Under the pieces are notes generated by a model, which saw only the letters and a program-made list of their open reading frames with translations, was not told the DNA's origin and made no database searches. From positions 310,001 to 374,000 of the forward strand of contig CAVQHY010000008.1 in NCBI GenBank assembly GCA_963712465.1: 64,000 nucleotides of DNA, read 5' to 3'. The position numbers and the translations under genes are program-made. Source of the DNA: CAVQHY01 sp963712465 (lineage in GTDB: Bacteria > Actinomycetota > Thermoleophilia > Gaiellales > Gaiellaceae). Below are positions 36,213 through 44,476 of this stretch, in pieces. Every line of letters starts with the position of its first letter. Position 1 is the first letter of the stretch.

Positions 36213-36718
36213 CCGATCTGACCCCGCGAGGCGTGGCTGACACCGTGCTGCGCCCACCCGGCGGCGAGCGAGGTGAGCGGGCTGACCCAGCTCGCCGCCA
36301 GCCCGTATGCGGCAAGGTGAGCCGTATCGTCGTCCGACTCACCCGGCGCCGCGATGGCGATCGCCGCGCTCGTGAGCACCCCAGAGTCGACAGCGGCTCG
36401 AAGCAAGTCGTAGCGGGCTGCCGTCGAGAGGACGATCACCGCCAGGGCGGGAGTCTTCTCCCTGGCCATGCGAATCGCCTCGAGCGTCTCCTCTGCGTCG
36501 ATCTCCGAGTCGATCTCAGCAACGAACAGGTCGGGCCGCATCTCCTCGACCAGCCGAAGCGCAGCCGCCGGACTTGTCGCGGTTCCGACCACCACCAGAC
36601 CGGCGAGCTCGAGACTGCGCTCCGCCGCCACCCGCCACAGCGGATGCCGATCGAGCACCACGGCCGTCACCCCGCTTCCGGCACCGATGCCGGCACTCGA
36701 CTCCACGAGCTTCCCCAT
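36209..36718 (-). CDS. Stand-alone atypical receiver protein, truncated paralogue of the next gene
   Basis: 169 residues. The first 120 match the receiver half of the adjacent regulator closely (AVVLDRHPLWR, RSLELAGL, DLFVAEIDSE, ETLEAIR, VIVLSTA), with the same Asp-to-Glu change. The C-terminal 50 residues (LTSAAIAIAAPGESDD...) match no DNA-binding domain. It probably arose by tandem duplication and lost or replaced its output domain. ATG 36718 follows a purine-rich GGGAGGGGATGGGG. Confidence 0.82.
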   Translation of the reverse strand: MGKLVESSAGIGAGSGVTAVVLDRHPLWRVAAERSLELAGLVVVGTATSPAAALRLVEEMRPDLFVAEIDSEIDAEETLEAIRMAREKTPALAVIVLSTAARYDLLRAAVDSGVLTSAAIAIAAPGESDDDTAHLAAYGLAASWVSPLTSLAAGWAQHGVSHASRGQIG

Positions 36719-36889
36719 TTACCCCATCCCCTCCCGGTAGACGAGACCACTTCCGGTTCGCGCACCGAGCGCGACCCTCATATCCCGTAAACCCCCGACG
36801 GTCGCGTTCCTTACGGTGAGAGTCCTGCGCTTGCCTGGGCGGAGGCGATGGTGGGGCTACCCGTACGCGGTGGTCGTACACCCGTTGTC

Positions 36890-36895
36890 TACAAT
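36890..36895 (+). promoter_or_regulatory. -10 box of the phosphoinositide cassette
   Basis: TACAAT, 8 nt before ATG 36904, no Shine-Dalgarno; start of the 36904-39818 gene run. Confidence 0.6.
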
Positions 36896-36903
36896 GCCGC
36901 ACC

Positions 36904-37665
36904 ATGACGGCGCGAATCGGGCGGGCGTTTCCGCGCGGATGGGGAGATTTCGTCCTGCAGCTCGGCATCTGGTTCGGGTTCTTCTTCGCCTACCAGATCG
37001 CCCGCGGCATCGCCGACCGCGACCCGGTCGAGGCGTTCCAGAACGGCCGCAGCGTCATCGACCTCGAGCGGCACCTGCACACGCTGATCGAGCCCGATCT
37101 GCAGCGCGTGATCCTCCATGTCGGCGGGATCGTCGACGCGGTCAACCTCACCTACTGGCTCTCTCAGTTCGCGGTGCTCGGCGTTGCGCTGCTCTGGATC
37201 TACTTCTTCCACAACGACCAGTTCCGACCGGTCCGAAACTGGATCGTCGCCGCGAACATGATCGCCCTCGCCGGGTACGTGCTGATGCCAACCGCGCCGC
37301 CGCGCATGTTCCCCGAGGATGGCTTCGTCGACACGCTGCTGGCGCACTCGTCGCTGAACCACGAGAGCGGGTTGATCCAGCTCGCCTCGAACCCGTTCGC
37401 CGCGATGCCGAGCGTGCACGCGGCCGACGCTCTGATCATCGGCTTCGCCATGGCGTCGCTCGTCCGAACGCCGCTCGCCAAGCTGCTGTGGACCCTGTGG
37501 CCGACCTGGGTGTGGTTCTCGGTGATGGCGACGGGCAACCATTTCTGGCTGGACATCGCCGGCGGAGTCGCGGTCGCACTCATGGCCGCGACGATGATCG
37601 CGTGGCTCGAGAGTCGGCAGGGTCCCGCGCGGGACGTCCTGACGGCGTCACGTCGCCGCTGGTAG
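36904..37665 (+). CDS. PAP2-superfamily membrane protein, inositol-phosphorylceramide-synthase-like
   Basis: 253 residues, about six helices. The phosphatase-like motifs are in the PAP2_3/Aur1 form: MPTAPPRMFP, then AMPSVHAADAL (central His) and ATGNHFWLDIAGG (second His and Asp). Such proteins remove or transfer phosphate-linked head groups on lipids. Next to a phosphatidylinositol-phosphate-type synthase and inositol-phosphate synthase, dephosphorylation of the phosphatidylinositol phosphate or a head-group exchange is a reasonable guess but not shown. Confidence 0.85.
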   Translation: MTARIGRAFPRGWGDFVLQLGIWFGFFFAYQIARGIADRDPVEAFQNGRSVIDLERHLHTLIEPDLQRVILHVGGIVDAVNLTYWLSQFAVLGVALLWIYFFHNDQFRPVRNWIVAANMIALAGYVLMPTAPPRMFPEDGFVDTLLAHSSLNHESGLIQLASNPFAAMPSVHAADALIIGFAMASLVRTPLAKLLWTLWPTWVWFSVMATGNHFWLDIAGGVAVALMAATMIAWLESRQGPARDVLTASRRRW

Positions 37666-37672
37666 CCGACGC

Positions 37673-38305
37673 GTGAGCCTCTCCGCGCGCCTCGGCCACG
37701 TCAAGGAGGCGTACACCACCGGGGGCCGATCACAGGCTGCCAGGCTCATGGGGCACGCCGGCCGCAGCGGCGTCACGCCGAACATGCTCTCGGCGACCGG
37801 CGTCCTGCTGTGCACCGCCGGCGCCGTTGCCGTCTATTTCGAGTACCGCGGCTGGGGACTCTTCCTCGTCGGCTCGGTGCTGTTTCTCCTCGGCTCCCTC
37901 GTCGACATCCTCGACGGCGCGCTCGCGCGCTCCCAGGGCCTCGGCACGCCGTTCGGCGCCTTCGTCGACTCGACGCTCGACCGCGTCGGCGAGGGATTCA
38001 TGCTGACGGCGATCGCGCTCGTGCTCATGCGCGACGACAAGGAATGGGCCGTTGCCCTGACCGTGCTCGCGGTGATGGGGTCGTTCCTCGTCAGCTACAC
38101 CCGCGCAAAGGCCGAGGCCATCGGCCTCCGTGGCGACGTCGGTCTCTCGTCACGGGCCGAGCGCGTCGCGATCATCTGCATCGGGCTCGCGTTCGCCCCG
38201 CTCGGCTCCCTCCCCTGGGTCGTGCTCGTGCTCGCGCTCTCGGCATGGATCACGGTCGTGCAGCGGATCATGTTCGTCAAGACCCAGCTCGAGGAGCGCG
38301 CCTAG
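37673..38305 (+). CDS. CDP-alcohol phosphatidyltransferase, probable phosphatidylinositol-phosphate synthase
   Basis: 210 residues, about six helices. The complete CDP-AP motif is present: D78-x2-D81-G82-x2-A85-R86-x8-G95-x3-D99-x3-D103. In actinobacteria the enzyme next to inositol-phosphate synthase joins CDP-diacylglycerol and inositol 1-phosphate. That context, not the motif, supports the specificity; phosphatidylglycerol-phosphate synthase is the alternative. It starts 7 nt after the PAP2 gene with GTG. Confidence 0.87.
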   Translation: MSLSARLGHVKEAYTTGGRSQAARLMGHAGRSGVTPNMLSATGVLLCTAGAVAVYFEYRGWGLFLVGSVLFLLGSLVDILDGALARSQGLGTPFGAFVDSTLDRVGEGFMLTAIALVLMRDDKEWAVALTVLAVMGSFLVSYTRAKAEAIGLRGDVGLSSRAERVAIICIGLAFAPLGSLPWVVLVLALSAWITVVQRIMFVKTQLEERA

Positions 38306-38333
38306 TCTCGTTCTTCGCTAGACTGCTATCACT

Positions 38334-39818
38334 TTGACTGCTAGCAGTTCCGATCGAACGAGCGTGCTCGTGCGCATGACCCAGCCGCTCAAGGCGGCGC
38401 TCGTTCGCGAGGTCGCGCGTCGCGGAGGCAACCTGAACGACCTCGCCACGGGCATTCTCGCGGCACACTTCGGCGTCGCTTACACACCGACGGGGCGCAA
38501 GAGCCCGTTGGCGGGATCGAGCGGGGCCACGCTCCTCCGCATGCCCGCCGAGCTGAAGCGCCGCATCGACGCAGGGGCCGCCGCGATCGGATCGCACGCG
38601 AACGACCTGGTGCTTGGCGTGCTAGCAGACGAGCTCGGTATTCCCCTTACCACGAAGAGTCGAAAGGACACGATGGCTAGCACGAATGGATCGACCAACG
38701 GCAAGGTGCGCTCGCACGAGAAGGTGCGCGTCGCGATCATCGGTGTCGGCAACTGCGCGAACTCGCTCCTCCAGGGCGTCGAGTACTACAAGGACGCCGA
38801 TCCCGAGCAGTTCGTCCCGGGCCTCATGCACGTCGATCTCGGCGGATATCACATTCGCGACGTCGAGTTCACGGCAGCGTTCGACGTGGTCAAGGGCAAG
38901 GTCGGCGTCGACCTAGCCGACGCCATCTGGGCGCCCCCGAACGACACGATCAAGTTCGCCGACGTGCCGAAGACCGGGATCAAGGTCTCACGCGGCATGA
39001 CGCACGACGGCATCGGCAAGTACCTCTCCCAGATCGTCGAGAAGGCGCCGGGGGAGACGGACGACGTCGTCGGCATCCTCAAGGAGACCGGTACCGACGT
39101 CGTCGTCAACTACCTCCCCGTCGGCTCGGAGATGGCGACGAAGTGGTACACGGAGCAGATCCTCGAGGCCGGCTGCGCGATGGTCAACTGCATGCCGGTG
39201 TTCATCGCGCGCGAGCACTACTGGCAGAAGCGCTTCGAGGAGCGCGGCCTTCCGATCATCGGCGACGACATCAAGTCCCAGGTCGGCGCCACGATCACGC
39301 ACCGTGTGCTCACGAGCATCTTCCGCGAGCGCGGCGTCCACCTCGACAAGACGATGCAGCTGAACGTCGGCGGCAACTCCGATTTCCTGAACATGCTCGA
39401 GCGCGACCGGCTCGAGTCGAAGAAGGAGTCGAAGACCAACGCCGTCGTGTCGATGCTCGACTACGACCTCGGCGCGGGGAACGTCCATGTCGGCCCGTCC
39501 GACTACGTGCCGTGGCTGACCGACCGCAAGTGGGCGTACATCCGTCTCGAGGGCTCCGCCTTCGGCGACGTGCCGCTGAACCTCGAGCTCAAGCTCGAAG
39601 TGTGGGACTCGCCCAACTCGGCCGGTATCGTCATCGACGCCGTCCGACTCGCGAAGCTCGCGCTCAACAACGGCGTCGCCGGCGCGCTCGAGGGCCCGAG
39701 CTCGTACCTGATGAAGTCGCCGCCGAAGCAGATCGTCGACGATGAGGCCTACGAGCTCTCCGAGCAGTTCATCACGCGCAACGCCCGCAAGAAGGCCAAG
39801 GCCGCGGCGAAGGCCTAG
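38334..39818 (+). CDS. ino1: Inositol-3-phosphate synthase with N-terminal tandem ribbon-helix-helix-like extension
   Basis: Converts glucose 6-phosphate to inositol 3-phosphate using NAD. The enzyme begins at about residue 130 (VAIIGVGNCANSLLQGVEYY) and carries GDDIKSQVGATITHRVL and LNVGGNSDFLNM. Residues 1-110 form two similar units (VLVRMTQPLKAALV...AAHFGV and LLRMPAELKRRIDA...ADELGI) like Arc/CopG DNA-binding domains. TTG 38334 starts the full frame; ATG 38673 (residue 114, AAAGGA upstream) could give the enzyme alone. No stop separates them, so fusion or dual start is possible. Confidence 0.88.
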   Translation: MTASSSDRTSVLVRMTQPLKAALVREVARRGGNLNDLATGILAAHFGVAYTPTGRKSPLAGSSGATLLRMPAELKRRIDAGAAAIGSHANDLVLGVLADELGIPLTTKSRKDTMASTNGSTNGKVRSHEKVRVAIIGVGNCANSLLQGVEYYKDADPEQFVPGLMHVDLGGYHIRDVEFTAAFDVVKGKVGVDLADAIWAPPNDTIKFADVPKTGIKVSRGMTHDGIGKYLSQIVEKAPGETDDVVGILKETGTDVVVNYLPVGSEMATKWYTEQILEAGCAMVNCMPVFIAREHYWQKRFEERGLPIIGDDIKSQVGATITHRVLTSIFRERGVHLDKTMQLNVGGNSDFLNMLERDRLESKKESKTNAVVSMLDYDLGAGNVHVGPSDYVPWLTDRKWAYIRLEGSAFGDVPLNLELKLEVWDSPNSAGIVIDAVRLAKLALNNGVAGALEGPSSYLMKSPPKQIVDDEAYELSEQFITRNARKKAKAAAKA

Positions 39819-39831
39819 CGACCAGCTGCGA

Positions 39832-39877
39832 GAACGGAGCCGGAGGAGCGCTCCGAGCGGACGCTCCGGCTCCGTTC
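39832..39877. terminator. Bidirectional terminator after ino1
   Basis: Perfect 14-bp inverted repeat (39832-39845 and 39864-39877) between converging ino1 and the 57-residue protein gene. Confidence 0.8.
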
Positions 39878-39890
39878 GATGAACTCGGCG

Positions 39891-40064
39891 TCAGGCGTGC
39901 GAGAAATGCCTGCGGCGGAACGCCGTGCGTGCTCCCGCTACGACGAGCACGAACGCGAACGCGAGGCCGGCGCCGATGCCGGCATCTGTCCAGTCGACCC
40001 CATCACTACCGGGCACCGTCGTCAGGATCTTCCTGCCTGTGTGGGTGTGGGCTACGTTCGTCAT
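39891..40064 (-). CDS. Small single-span membrane protein, 57 residues
   Basis: MTNVAHTHTGRK..., one helix (about 30-48, GIGAGLAFAFVLVVAGA) and a basic tail RTAFRRRHFSHA, so the C-terminus is probably inside. ATG 40064 is strongly supported by AGGAGGAGA 5 nt upstream. An 8-bp hairpin (40083-40103) lies just upstream of the Shine-Dalgarno in its leader. No family recognised. Confidence 0.7.
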   Translation of the reverse strand: MTNVAHTHTGRKILTTVPGSDGVDWTDAGIGAGLAFAFVLVVAGARTAFRRRHFSHA

Positions 40065-40198
40065 GTCGTCTCCTCCTAGTCTCCGACCGCCCCGTGCGGT
40101 CGGCGTGGCACGAGAATCCGCCCGGCCGCTAGACATGCGCCCAAGCGCCCGCTAAGCGCCCGCCAAACGGCGCACTCAGTCCGGCCTCGCTCCGCCAT

Positions 40199-40300
40199 CG
40201 CTCACTTCCGCTCGGAGGAGCGAGGCAGCGTGCGTTGCTCGTGCTGTTGCTCATCCATGCAAACGGGGTCGTCTCGACAGACCGGTTGTTGTCCCGGAGC
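40199..40300 (+). pseudogene. Remnant of a SARP/AfsR-type regulator (winged-helix fragment)
   Basis: In one frame the plus strand reads PLGGARQRALLVLLL followed by IHANGVVSTDRLLS. This matches the opening of the winged-helix DNA-binding domain of BTAD/SARP regulators (usual form GG.KQRALLALLLLHAN.VVS.DRLI). Coding similarity stops at about 40300 and no BTAD or ATPase domain follows. It looks like the last trace of a deleted regulator gene in the 340-bp gap before pit. Confidence 0.55.
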
Positions 40301-40354
40301 CGGTCCCCTGGACACGGCCCGCGTCGCGGCAAGAGCCGTCGGCTCGCAGCGATC

Positions 40355-40383
40355 AGAAGGCCCGCCACATCGGCGGGTCTTCT
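40355..40383 (+). promoter_or_regulatory. Hairpin just upstream of pit
   Basis: 12-bp stem (one G-U pair) with a 5-nt loop, 22 nt before the pit start, without a U-tract. It may be a terminator for upstream transcription, perhaps left from the lost regulator, or an element in the pit leader. Confidence 0.5.
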
Positions 40384-40405
40384 GCCTTCTCGGGATGATG
40401 CACTC

Positions 40406-41410
40406 ATGGAGCTGGCCGTCGGGCTCGCGCTCGCGCTCGCCTTCGCGCTGACGAACGGCTTCCACGACGCGTCGAATGCCATCGCGACGCTCGTCACGAC
40501 GCGGGGCGCACGGCCGTCCCAGGCGATCTCGCTCTCGGCGGTCTTCAACATGCTCGGCGCTCTCCTCGTCGGCACCGCCGTCGCCGACACGATCGCGGGG
40601 ATCGTCGCGGTGACGGGCGAGTCCGCGATCGCGGTCGTCGGCTCCGCCCTGGCCGGCGCGACCGCCTGGAACCTCCTCACGTGGTGGCGCGGGCTGCCGT
40701 CGAGCTCGGGCCACGCTCTCGTGGGCGGTCTCGTCGGAGCGGGGCTGGCAGAAGGGGGGGTTGACGCCATCAACTGGGGCGGTCTCGACGGCTGGCGGCC
40801 GGTCGGAGTCTTTGGCGTCCTGATCGCCCTCGCCATATCCCCCGTGATCGGGCTCGTCTTCGGCTTCCTCGTCCTGCGCCTCCTCAAGTCGGCGCTCCGA
40901 CGGGGTACGCGCGCGCTCCGTCGACCGATGAAGGCGTCCGAGTGGGGCATGTCGGCCGCGCTCTCGTTCAGCCACGGTTCGAACGACGCGCAGAAGGCGA
41001 TGGGCGTCGTCGCAGTGCTCCTCCTCGCGGACGGCAGGATCTCTAGCCTCGAGGTGCCGCTCTGGGTCAAGGTCGCGTGCGGCGCGACCCTCACGCTCGG
41101 TACCGCGATGGGTGGCTGGCGGATCGTCAAGACGATCGGACAGCGCATCTTCGGGCTCCACCCGATCGACGGACTCGCGAGCCAGACCGCGTCCACCGCG
41201 GTCATCCTGGGCTCGTCTTTCGCGGGCGCCCCGGTCTCGACGACACAGGTCGTGGCGTCGTCCGTGATCGGCGTCGGCGGCGGGCGGCGGCGCTGGCGTC
41301 ACATCCGCTGGCCGATCGTGCGCGAGATGGCCCTCGCGTGGCTGATTACGATTCCGGCCAGCGCCGCGCTCGCGGCCCTGGCACTCGTCGTCTGGAGGTG
41401 GGCCACGTGA
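40406..41410 (+). CDS. pit: Low-affinity inorganic phosphate transporter (Pit family)
   Basis: A phosphate:proton (metal-phosphate) symporter of 334 residues with about ten helices. The two inverted PHO4 signatures are visible: TNGFHDASNAIAT near the N-terminus and SFSHGSNDAQKAMG in the second half; ISLSAVFNMLGALL and PVSTTQVVASS also fit. ATG 40406 directly precedes the conserved start. Its stop overlaps the DUF47 start (GTGA), the standard Pit-accessory arrangement. Confidence 0.93.
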   Translation: MELAVGLALALAFALTNGFHDASNAIATLVTTRGARPSQAISLSAVFNMLGALLVGTAVADTIAGIVAVTGESAIAVVGSALAGATAWNLLTWWRGLPSSSGHALVGGLVGAGLAEGGVDAINWGGLDGWRPVGVFGVLIALAISPVIGLVFGFLVLRLLKSALRRGTRALRRPMKASEWGMSAALSFSHGSNDAQKAMGVVAVLLLADGRISSLEVPLWVKVACGATLTLGTAMGGWRIVKTIGQRIFGLHPIDGLASQTASTAVILGSSFAGAPVSTTQVVASSVIGVGGGRRRWRHIRWPIVREMALAWLITIPASAALAALALVVWRWAT

Positions 41411-42018
41411 AGCTCCAGCGGTGGTTTCTCCCCGAGACCCCGGACGTCCTCGGAATGCTCCGCGAACAGATGATCGTGACGACGGAGGGCCTGGACGCGC
41501 TCGTCGCCTGGGCCGGGGGGGACGATACCGCTGCCGACAGGGTTCGCGACTGCGAGCACCGCGCCGACGAGCACAAGCGCACGCTCCGCGTGGCTCTGAC
41601 GACCGCGTTCACGACCCCTCTCGAGCCCGAGGATATCTTCGAGCTGTCGAAGGGAATCGACGACGTCCTCAACGGCGCGAAGGACGCCGTCCGTGAAGCC
41701 GAGGTGATGGCGCTCCCTCCCGACGAGGCCGTCGGTGAGATGGCCGCTCTTCTCGCCCAGGGCGTGCACGACCTCGCCGACGCGTTAGACCGCCTGGGCT
41801 CGGATCGCGGAGGGGCGACCGCGGCGGCGGACGCCGCAGTGAAGAACCAGCGGAGGCTCGAGCGCGTCTACCGCCGGGCGATGTCGGAGCTCCTCGAGAT
41901 CGACGACGTGCGCCAGGTGACGGCACGGCGCGAGCTGTACCGCCGGTTCTCACGCGTGTCGGACCGCGTCGTCGAGGTCGCAGAGCGCGTCTGGTACTCG
42001 GTCGTCAAGGAGGCATGA
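41407..42018 (+). CDS. DUF47 (PhoU-like) Pit accessory protein
   Basis: 203-residue all-helical PhoU-like protein (Pit accessory, DUF47): WFLPETPDVLGMLREQ, EHRADEHKRTL, the metal-binding-type FTTPLEPEDIFELSKGIDDVLN and the final RRFSRVSDRVVEVAERV. It is thought to regulate or couple the neighbouring phosphate transporter. GTG 41407 overlaps the pit stop. Confidence 0.93.
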   Translation: MKLQRWFLPETPDVLGMLREQMIVTTEGLDALVAWAGGDDTAADRVRDCEHRADEHKRTLRVALTTAFTTPLEPEDIFELSKGIDDVLNGAKDAVREAEVMALPPDEAVGEMAALLAQGVHDLADALDRLGSDRGGATAAADAAVKNQRRLERVYRRAMSELLEIDDVRQVTARRELYRRFSRVSDRVVEVAERVWYSVVKEA

Positions 42019-42828
42019 AGCCCCGTGGAGACCGGACCGATGCACCGGGTCCGCCCTCGATCCGGCATGGGCCGGTGAACCTCCGCGAGCGGCTGCGCGG
42101 CGACGGTCCGCCGCTGCTCGGGACGTTCGTGATCGTCCCCCGGCTCGAGATCGTCGAGATCGCGGCGCTCGCCGGTTTCGACCTCGTCGTGCTCGACCAG
42201 GAGCACGGGCCGATCGGGGTCGAGACGCTCCCGCGCTCTCGTGGCCGTGGCCCGCGGGGCCGGGATCCTCTGCGTCGTCCGCGTCGCCGAGTGCCGCGCG
42301 AAGCTGATCGAGGCTGCGCTCGACGCCGGGGCGGACGGCGTGCTCGTCCCCCACGTCTCCTCCGCCGAGAGCGCCCGGACCGCCGTCGCGGCGAGCCGCT
42401 TCGCGCCCGAGGGGCGCCGCGGGGTGAACCCATACGTCCGCGCCGGCGCCTACGGCACCGACACCGGCTTCGTCGCGCAGGCGAACGCCCGGGCTGCCTG
42501 CATCGCGATGGTCGAGGGCAGGGAGGGAGCCGAGGCAGTCGAGGGGATCCTGGCCGTAGGCGGGCTCGACGCGATCTTCGTGGGTCCCGTCGACCTCGCG
42601 AGCTCGCTCGGCGTGCCCGGCCAGCCGGAGCACCCGCTCGTCGTCGAGGCGGTCGGCGAGCTCATCGCGAAGGGCCGTGCGGCCGGAGTCGCGACCGCCG
42701 TCTTCGCGCCGACTCCAGAGGCGGTCCGACGCTGGCTGAACCTCGGTGTTCGCCTCGTCGCGCTCTCGATCGACACGGCGCTCATCCTCGACGGAATGCG
42801 CGCCGCCGCGACGGCGGCTCGCGGGTAG
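42015..42828 (+). pseudogene. HpcH/HpaI-family aldolase, frameshifted
   Basis: 2-keto-3-deoxy-acid aldolase fold. The first part (from ATG 42015, or GTG 42075: LLGTFVIVPRLEIVEIAALAGF, then LDQEHGP) is in one frame and the rest (ALVAVARGAGILCVVRVAE ... VPHVSSAESA ... FVGPVDLASSLG) in another. Removing one C in the CTCCCGC at about 42228-42234 restores ETLRALVAVARG. The metal and catalytic residues (QEHG, RV) are otherwise intact. ATG overlaps the DUF47 stop. It is a decayed gene or carries a sequencing indel. Confidence 0.8.
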
Positions 42829-42829
42829 G

Positions 42830-43690
42830 CGCTTCGTCCCGACGCTCGAACAGGTCGAAATACAGGAGCGTCCCGGCAATCGTTCGCGCTCGTGCTTCGT
42901 AATCTGACTCGGGCCGTCGCCTCGGCTGCGTGAAGACGTACCGGTTCGTCCTGCTCCGCTTCTGGAGTCTGCTCGGCGCGGCGGCGATCGCCGTCGTCGT
43001 CCAGGTGCTGATCGCGCTCACCGTGGTCGGCGGCACTCGGGAGAATCAGCGACAGCCAGGAGAGCGTGAAGCCGAAATCGGCGCCGAGAATCAGATTCAG
43101 GAGCGATCGCAGGCCATCCGCCACGGCCCCCCGGAACGAGGACGATCGAGCTGAGCGCGAGGAAGCGCAGCGGATACCGCGCGTAGATCCGCCCGGCCGC
43201 GAGCAGGATCTGGCCGGCGTCTCGCCGGACGCGGATCGGCTCGGGTCGCACCGGCCGCCGGCTGGTGCGCCAGAAGAGAAACGAGACGATGCCCAGCAGG
43301 ACGACGATCACTCCGATCGTCAACGCCGGGCTCTCCTGAAACTCGGTCAGGACGCCGGAGGCGAAACGCGACGACGGCGCAGAAGGCGTCGCTCACGCTC
43401 GGTCCAAACGTGCCTCCGGCGGGAACCGCCACGCTCGCCTGACGCAACTCCTCCTGCCAGGTGATCGGTGCAGTCCAGCGATCCCTCGTGTTCGGCCCGG
43501 TGGGGCCGTAGTTCGGAGAGGGCTTCTTGGCCGTGTCCCCGCTGCGTACGTCCCGGACTCCTGCAGGGCGACGATCGGGGCGTACCGATCGGCGAGCTCC
43601 TGCTCGGGCGTCGCCGCGGGCGAGACCGGCACGATCGTCGCTGCTGCGAGGCCGACGACCGCGAGGAGCCAGATCCGCGGACGCACGAGC
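42830..43690 (-). pseudogene. Decayed gene for a membrane protein with Vps62-like N-terminus
   Basis: Pieces of one minus-strand protein appear in several frames: RIWLLAVVGLAAATIVPVSP plus ADRYAPIVALQES (signal peptide and the opening of a Vps62-like domain), then WTAPITWQEELRQ, then a helix TIGVIVVLLGIVSFLFW with ILLAAGRIYARYPLRFLALS, and the tail ARTIAGTLLYFDLFERRDEAP. At least three frame changes and a large loss in the middle are needed to join them. Neither strand has an intact gene of this length here. Confidence 0.65.
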
Positions 43691-43693
43691 GGG

Positions 43694-44476
43694 CTACTCG
43701 GGCGCGGAGCCCCGGCCGCGAGGCGACTCGCGGCTCGGTGCGCCGCCCAGGACGTCGAGCAACCGAGTCTCCCGCGTGCCCCAGCGCCGGCCGCGCTGCT
43801 CGGCGCGGGCGACCGCGCGGCGGTGCTTGCGCCCCCGCCGTCCCTGTCCGCTCGGATCGTAGAAGCGCCTCGCCCAGGCAGAGCCGGGCTTCGCGAGGCG
43901 GATCGCGCCAACCAGGGAGACGGGCGGCACGAAGACGCCAGCGAGGGCGAGCTTGAGCTTCCCCTTCAGGAACGTGATCACGACGAGGATGACGTTCAGC
44001 CCGATCCCCAACCAGAAGTACCCCGACGTGTCGTAGGTCTCGCCCGCGCCGAACGGCGCCGTCGTGAAGAGAGCGAGCAGGAGCACGACGGCGGCGGTGA
44101 CGATCGCGTCCACCGAGGCGCGGCCCTCCGGCGACCAGTAGACGTCCTCGAGGTGGAAGACCATCGCGAACTCGTCGAGCGTCAGCGCGATGCCGATGCC
44201 GAAGACGACGGCGAGCCATTCCGAGAAGACCTCGCCCGGTGAGAACCCCAACCCGACGACGCCGGCGGCGACCATCAGCACGATCCCGACGACGACGTGG
44301 TGCATGTGGACGCCGCCGACGCTCGTGCTCCCCCAGCCGCGTACGCGGGCGCCGCGCGTGTAGGCGCGCGTAAGCAGGAATGTGAGCAGAAAGGCGATCA
44401 GCATCAGGAGCAGCGGCTCCTTCCCGGCGTCGTAGACGTGGTGCGTGTAGCCGGGAACGAAGCGGAAGATGTTCAC
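43694..44476 (-). CDS. Multi-span membrane protein, unknown
   Basis: 260 residues, about seven helices (LLLMLIAFLLTFLLTRAY, VVVGIVLMVAAGVVGLGF and others), with conserved-looking GGVHMHHVVVGI and LDEFAMVFHLEDVYW: His and acidic residues in or near helices that may bind a metal. The C-terminal 70 residues are a basic soluble tail. GTG 44476 overlaps the glycosyltransferase stop (GTGA). I do not recognise the family; context suggests envelope function. Confidence 0.75.
   Translation of the reverse strand: MNIFRFVPGYTHHVYDAGKEPLLLMLIAFLLTFLLTRAYTRGARVRGWGSTSVGGVHMHHVVVGIVLMVAAGVVGLGFSPGEVFSEWLAVVFGIGIALTLDEFAMVFHLEDVYWSPEGRASVDAIVTAAVVLLLALFTTAPFGAGETYDTSGYFWLGIGLNVILVVITFLKGKLKLALAGVFVPPVSLVGAIRLAKPGSAWARRFYDPSGQGRRGRKHRRAVARAEQRGRRWGTRETRLLDVLGGAPSRESPRGRGSAPE

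Noticed and set aside
38319..38324. TAGACT before ino1 as a leaderless -10
   Set aside because: Spacing of 9 nt to a TTG start is outside the 6-8 nt pattern, and the gene is probably transcribed from the upstream cassette promoter.
40083..40103. 8-bp hairpin considered as a riboswitch or terminator
   Set aside because: Too short to call; it may simply be part of the leader of the 57-residue protein gene.
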